A program made the position numbers and the translations under genes. 64,000 bases of DNA. Origin: Mycosarcoma maydis (lineage: Eukaryota; Basidiomycota; Ustilaginomycetes; Ustilaginales). Of the stretch, positions 62,724-64,000 are shown piece by piece; positions within the stretch are counted from its first letter, which is position 1; each line of letters starts with the position of its first letter. The notes beneath the pieces were generated by a model. That model was given only the letters and a program-made list of their open reading frames with translations. It was not told the origin of the DNA and searched no databases. Where the stretch lies: positions 434,001 to 498,000 of the forward strand of contig NC_026491.1 of NCBI RefSeq assembly GCF_000328475.2, given 5' to 3'.

Positions 62724-64000
62724 ATGTTCGAATCCGCACAATCACCCGGCCGAACCGCTCAGCATTCAACACCATACGCCTTTGCAACACCAGTACGCAC
62801 CGCTTCGACTTTGTCTCACCCGTACTCGCACGCCCTCACATCCACCGACGCTTCGGCAAAAGCAGTGCGCTTCCAAAATCAGCCTCTGCCACCGCAACCA
62901 CTACAGTACCCACAGAACCCGTCACTCTCGTCCATCGCTACGCCGAACAAATCCGCTGTCACTAACACTGCATCGACGTCTACACAGCCACAGCCGCCGC
63001 AGCCGCAGCCGCAGCCGCAGCCGCAGCAGATGAACACGGCGGTTTCCACAAATGCTGCTGCTGCTGCCTCTGCAAGCAGCGCCAACAAGATGCTCGGCGG
63101 TCGACCGGCGGTTGTGAGTCGTGCTGGAGGCGAGTCGGCAGCTGTGCTTCAGAGAAGAATCAAATGGAATCTCTCGGCGCTCGGATTGTTGTGGATCGTA
63201 CCAACCCTATCGACCCGACCCCGAGACGTATACTGGGCGATTCTGGACCAGATCTACGTGTATGTCGGAGGGGATATAGACGAGGTGATCGATGGCGTGG
63301 TCGGTTGGATTCTGTGGGCAATCAGCGTAGTGTTGCTCTTCAATGTAGTGGAAGCGGGAATTCTCGTACAACGCGCATCTTGGGCGCGGCCACCGACAGA
63401 GACGATCGAAGCCGCGCTCGCCTCTACCACGTCGAGCGCGAGTAAAGAGCAGAGCAAGAACCAATCGCTCGTGCACGGTCTTGATTCAGCGTCGGTAGCC
63501 AGGTCTATCAACTTTGTCGCTGCAAGTCGGTTGAAAGGTTCACCCAAAACAAGGACGAGCAACATCGGTGCGGGTTCGCCCATCTCGCGATGCTCACCAA
63601 AACCATCGCCCAAGCGCGATTGGTGCGACTCGCCCGGCTCATCGAGTGTCGACTATTCTCAGTTCTCACCTGCGCATCGACGCACTTCGAGTGCACTCTC
63701 GTCGCACAGCTACAATAGTGGATTTGCACAAAGCAACAACCGGATCGGTTCGCCAGGTACGCCGGGTACGCCAGGCACGCCGATCTCCGAGTTCAACCCA
63801 GCTATCGGAGCAGTCGCACCTGCATCGTCGCCGTTGGCAGCGTTTAGGGCAAGACACATTTCACGAGGCGCGTCCGGTTCGCAGTCGCAGTCGCCTTCGC
63901 GAGCACGCTCGATCACGCCAGCGATGAGCGCAGCCGGTATCGACGAGACGAGCTTCGATGCGAGTGCACAGTTGGACCAGGCGCAGGACGAGGCCACATT
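62724..64000 (+). CDS. two-transmembrane protein with Ser/Pro-rich tail, perhaps nucleoporin Pom34; runs off right edge
   Basis: An open frame from the ATG at 62724 (MFESAQSPGRTAQHSTPYAF) without stop to the window end, at least 425 residues. The N-terminal about 145 residues are disordered, with a Pro-Gln repeat (QPQPPQPQPQPQ) and an Ala run. Two hydrophobic segments follow: WNLSALGLLWIVPTLSTRP (about 155-173), then after PRDVYWAILDQIYVYVGGDI a second one, VVGWILWAISVVLLFNVVEA (about 200-220). The rest is Ser/Pro/Arg-rich with a GTPGTPGTP repeat. Two close helices between disordered arms, with the conserved-looking linker, fit the fungal nuclear pore membrane protein Pom34, but the assignment rests on topology and a vague resemblance. 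The triplet code bias is strong, so the gene itself is secure. Confidence 0.6.
   Translation, partial: MFESAQSPGRTAQHSTPYAFATPVRTASTLSHPYSHALTSTDASAKAVRFQNQPLPPQPLQYPQNPSLSSIATPNKSAVTNTASTSTQPQPPQPQPQPQPQQMNTAVSTNAAAAASASSANKMLGGRPAVVSRAGGESAAVLQRRIKWNLSALGLLWIVPTLSTRPRDVYWAILDQIYVYVGGDIDEVIDGVVGWILWAISVVLLFNVVEAGILVQRASWARPPTETIEAALASTTSSASKEQSKNQSLVHGLDSASVARSINFVAASRLKGSPKTRTSNIGAGSPISRCSPKPSPKRDWCDSPGSSSVDYSQFSPAHRRTSSALSSHSYNSGFAQSNNRIGSPGTPGTPGTPISEFNPAIGAVAPASSPLAAFRARHISRGASGSQSQSPSRARSITPAMSAAGIDETSFDASAQLDQAQDEAT

Noticed and set aside
1..64000. CRISPR arrays, insertion sequences, complete transposons, prophage
   Set aside because: None seen. Tandem repeats here lack spacers, no transposase or reverse transcriptase motifs appear in any long frame, and the genome is clearly fungal.

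Overview
The window looks like nuclear DNA of a smut fungus (Ustilaginomycetes, Ustilago maydis or a close relative). The evidence is a Hum3-type repellent/hydrophobin fusion, a Ste6-type pheromone exporter with Prf1-type pheromone response elements (ACAAAGGGA) upstream, a basidiomycete DUF6533-like seven-helix protein, few and short GT-AG introns (about 50-440 nt), and intergenic DNA sprinkled with the heptamer GATTCAC and its variant GACTCAC. Species assignment is inference from gene families and was not checked by a search.

Layout. 1-757 (minus): 5' part of a low-complexity protein, possibly eIF4G, running off the left edge. 2508-2604 (minus): intron-containing tRNA-Glu(UUC). 3563-5831 (minus): three-exon 7TM protein of unknown function. 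7787-10273 (minus): hum3. 14567-17102 (minus): three-exon Ssb-type Hsp70. 18139-19251 (plus): mitochondrial ribosomal protein uS2 (MRP4). 19480-23967 (minus): Ste6-type ABC transporter. 25991-27581 (minus): two-exon Pho85-type (Pcl) cyclin. 27.6-39.6 kb: about 12 kb with no gene I can defend, holding small tandem arrays, two strong inverted repeats and one patch of coding-like fragments. 39583-40749 (plus): 3-ketoacyl-CoA reductase. 41096-42847 (minus): cytosolic asparaginyl-tRNA synthetase. 43832-51814 (plus): Gcn1. 52900-53955 (plus): PMP47/ANT1-like carrier. 54671-57283 (plus): TMEM16/Ist2-like protein. 57585-58206 (minus): three-exon LSM4. 58843-60480 (plus): Nab2-like CCCH protein. 61141-61740 (minus): myosin regulatory light chain. 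62724 to the right edge (plus): two-helix protein, perhaps the nucleoporin Pom34.

Most genes are housekeeping: translation (Ssb, uS2m, AsnRS, Gcn1, tRNA-Glu, possibly eIF4G), RNA metabolism (LSM4, Nab2), and lipid or membrane biology (ketoacyl reductase, TMEM16, peroxisomal carrier). Two, hum3 and ste6, belong to smut mating and aerial or filamentous growth, and the Pcl cyclin may join them. AsnRS and gcn1 are divergent and share one intergenic region containing an exact TGACTCA site, which fits general amino acid control but is confounded by the dispersed heptamer.

The most rewarding observations are the cluster of pheromone-response-element matches upstream of ste6, the 18-unit Hum3 precursor with four nearly identical 108-bp units, the dispersed GATTCAC/GACTCAC repeat family, and the large gene-free interval with its hairpin sequences.
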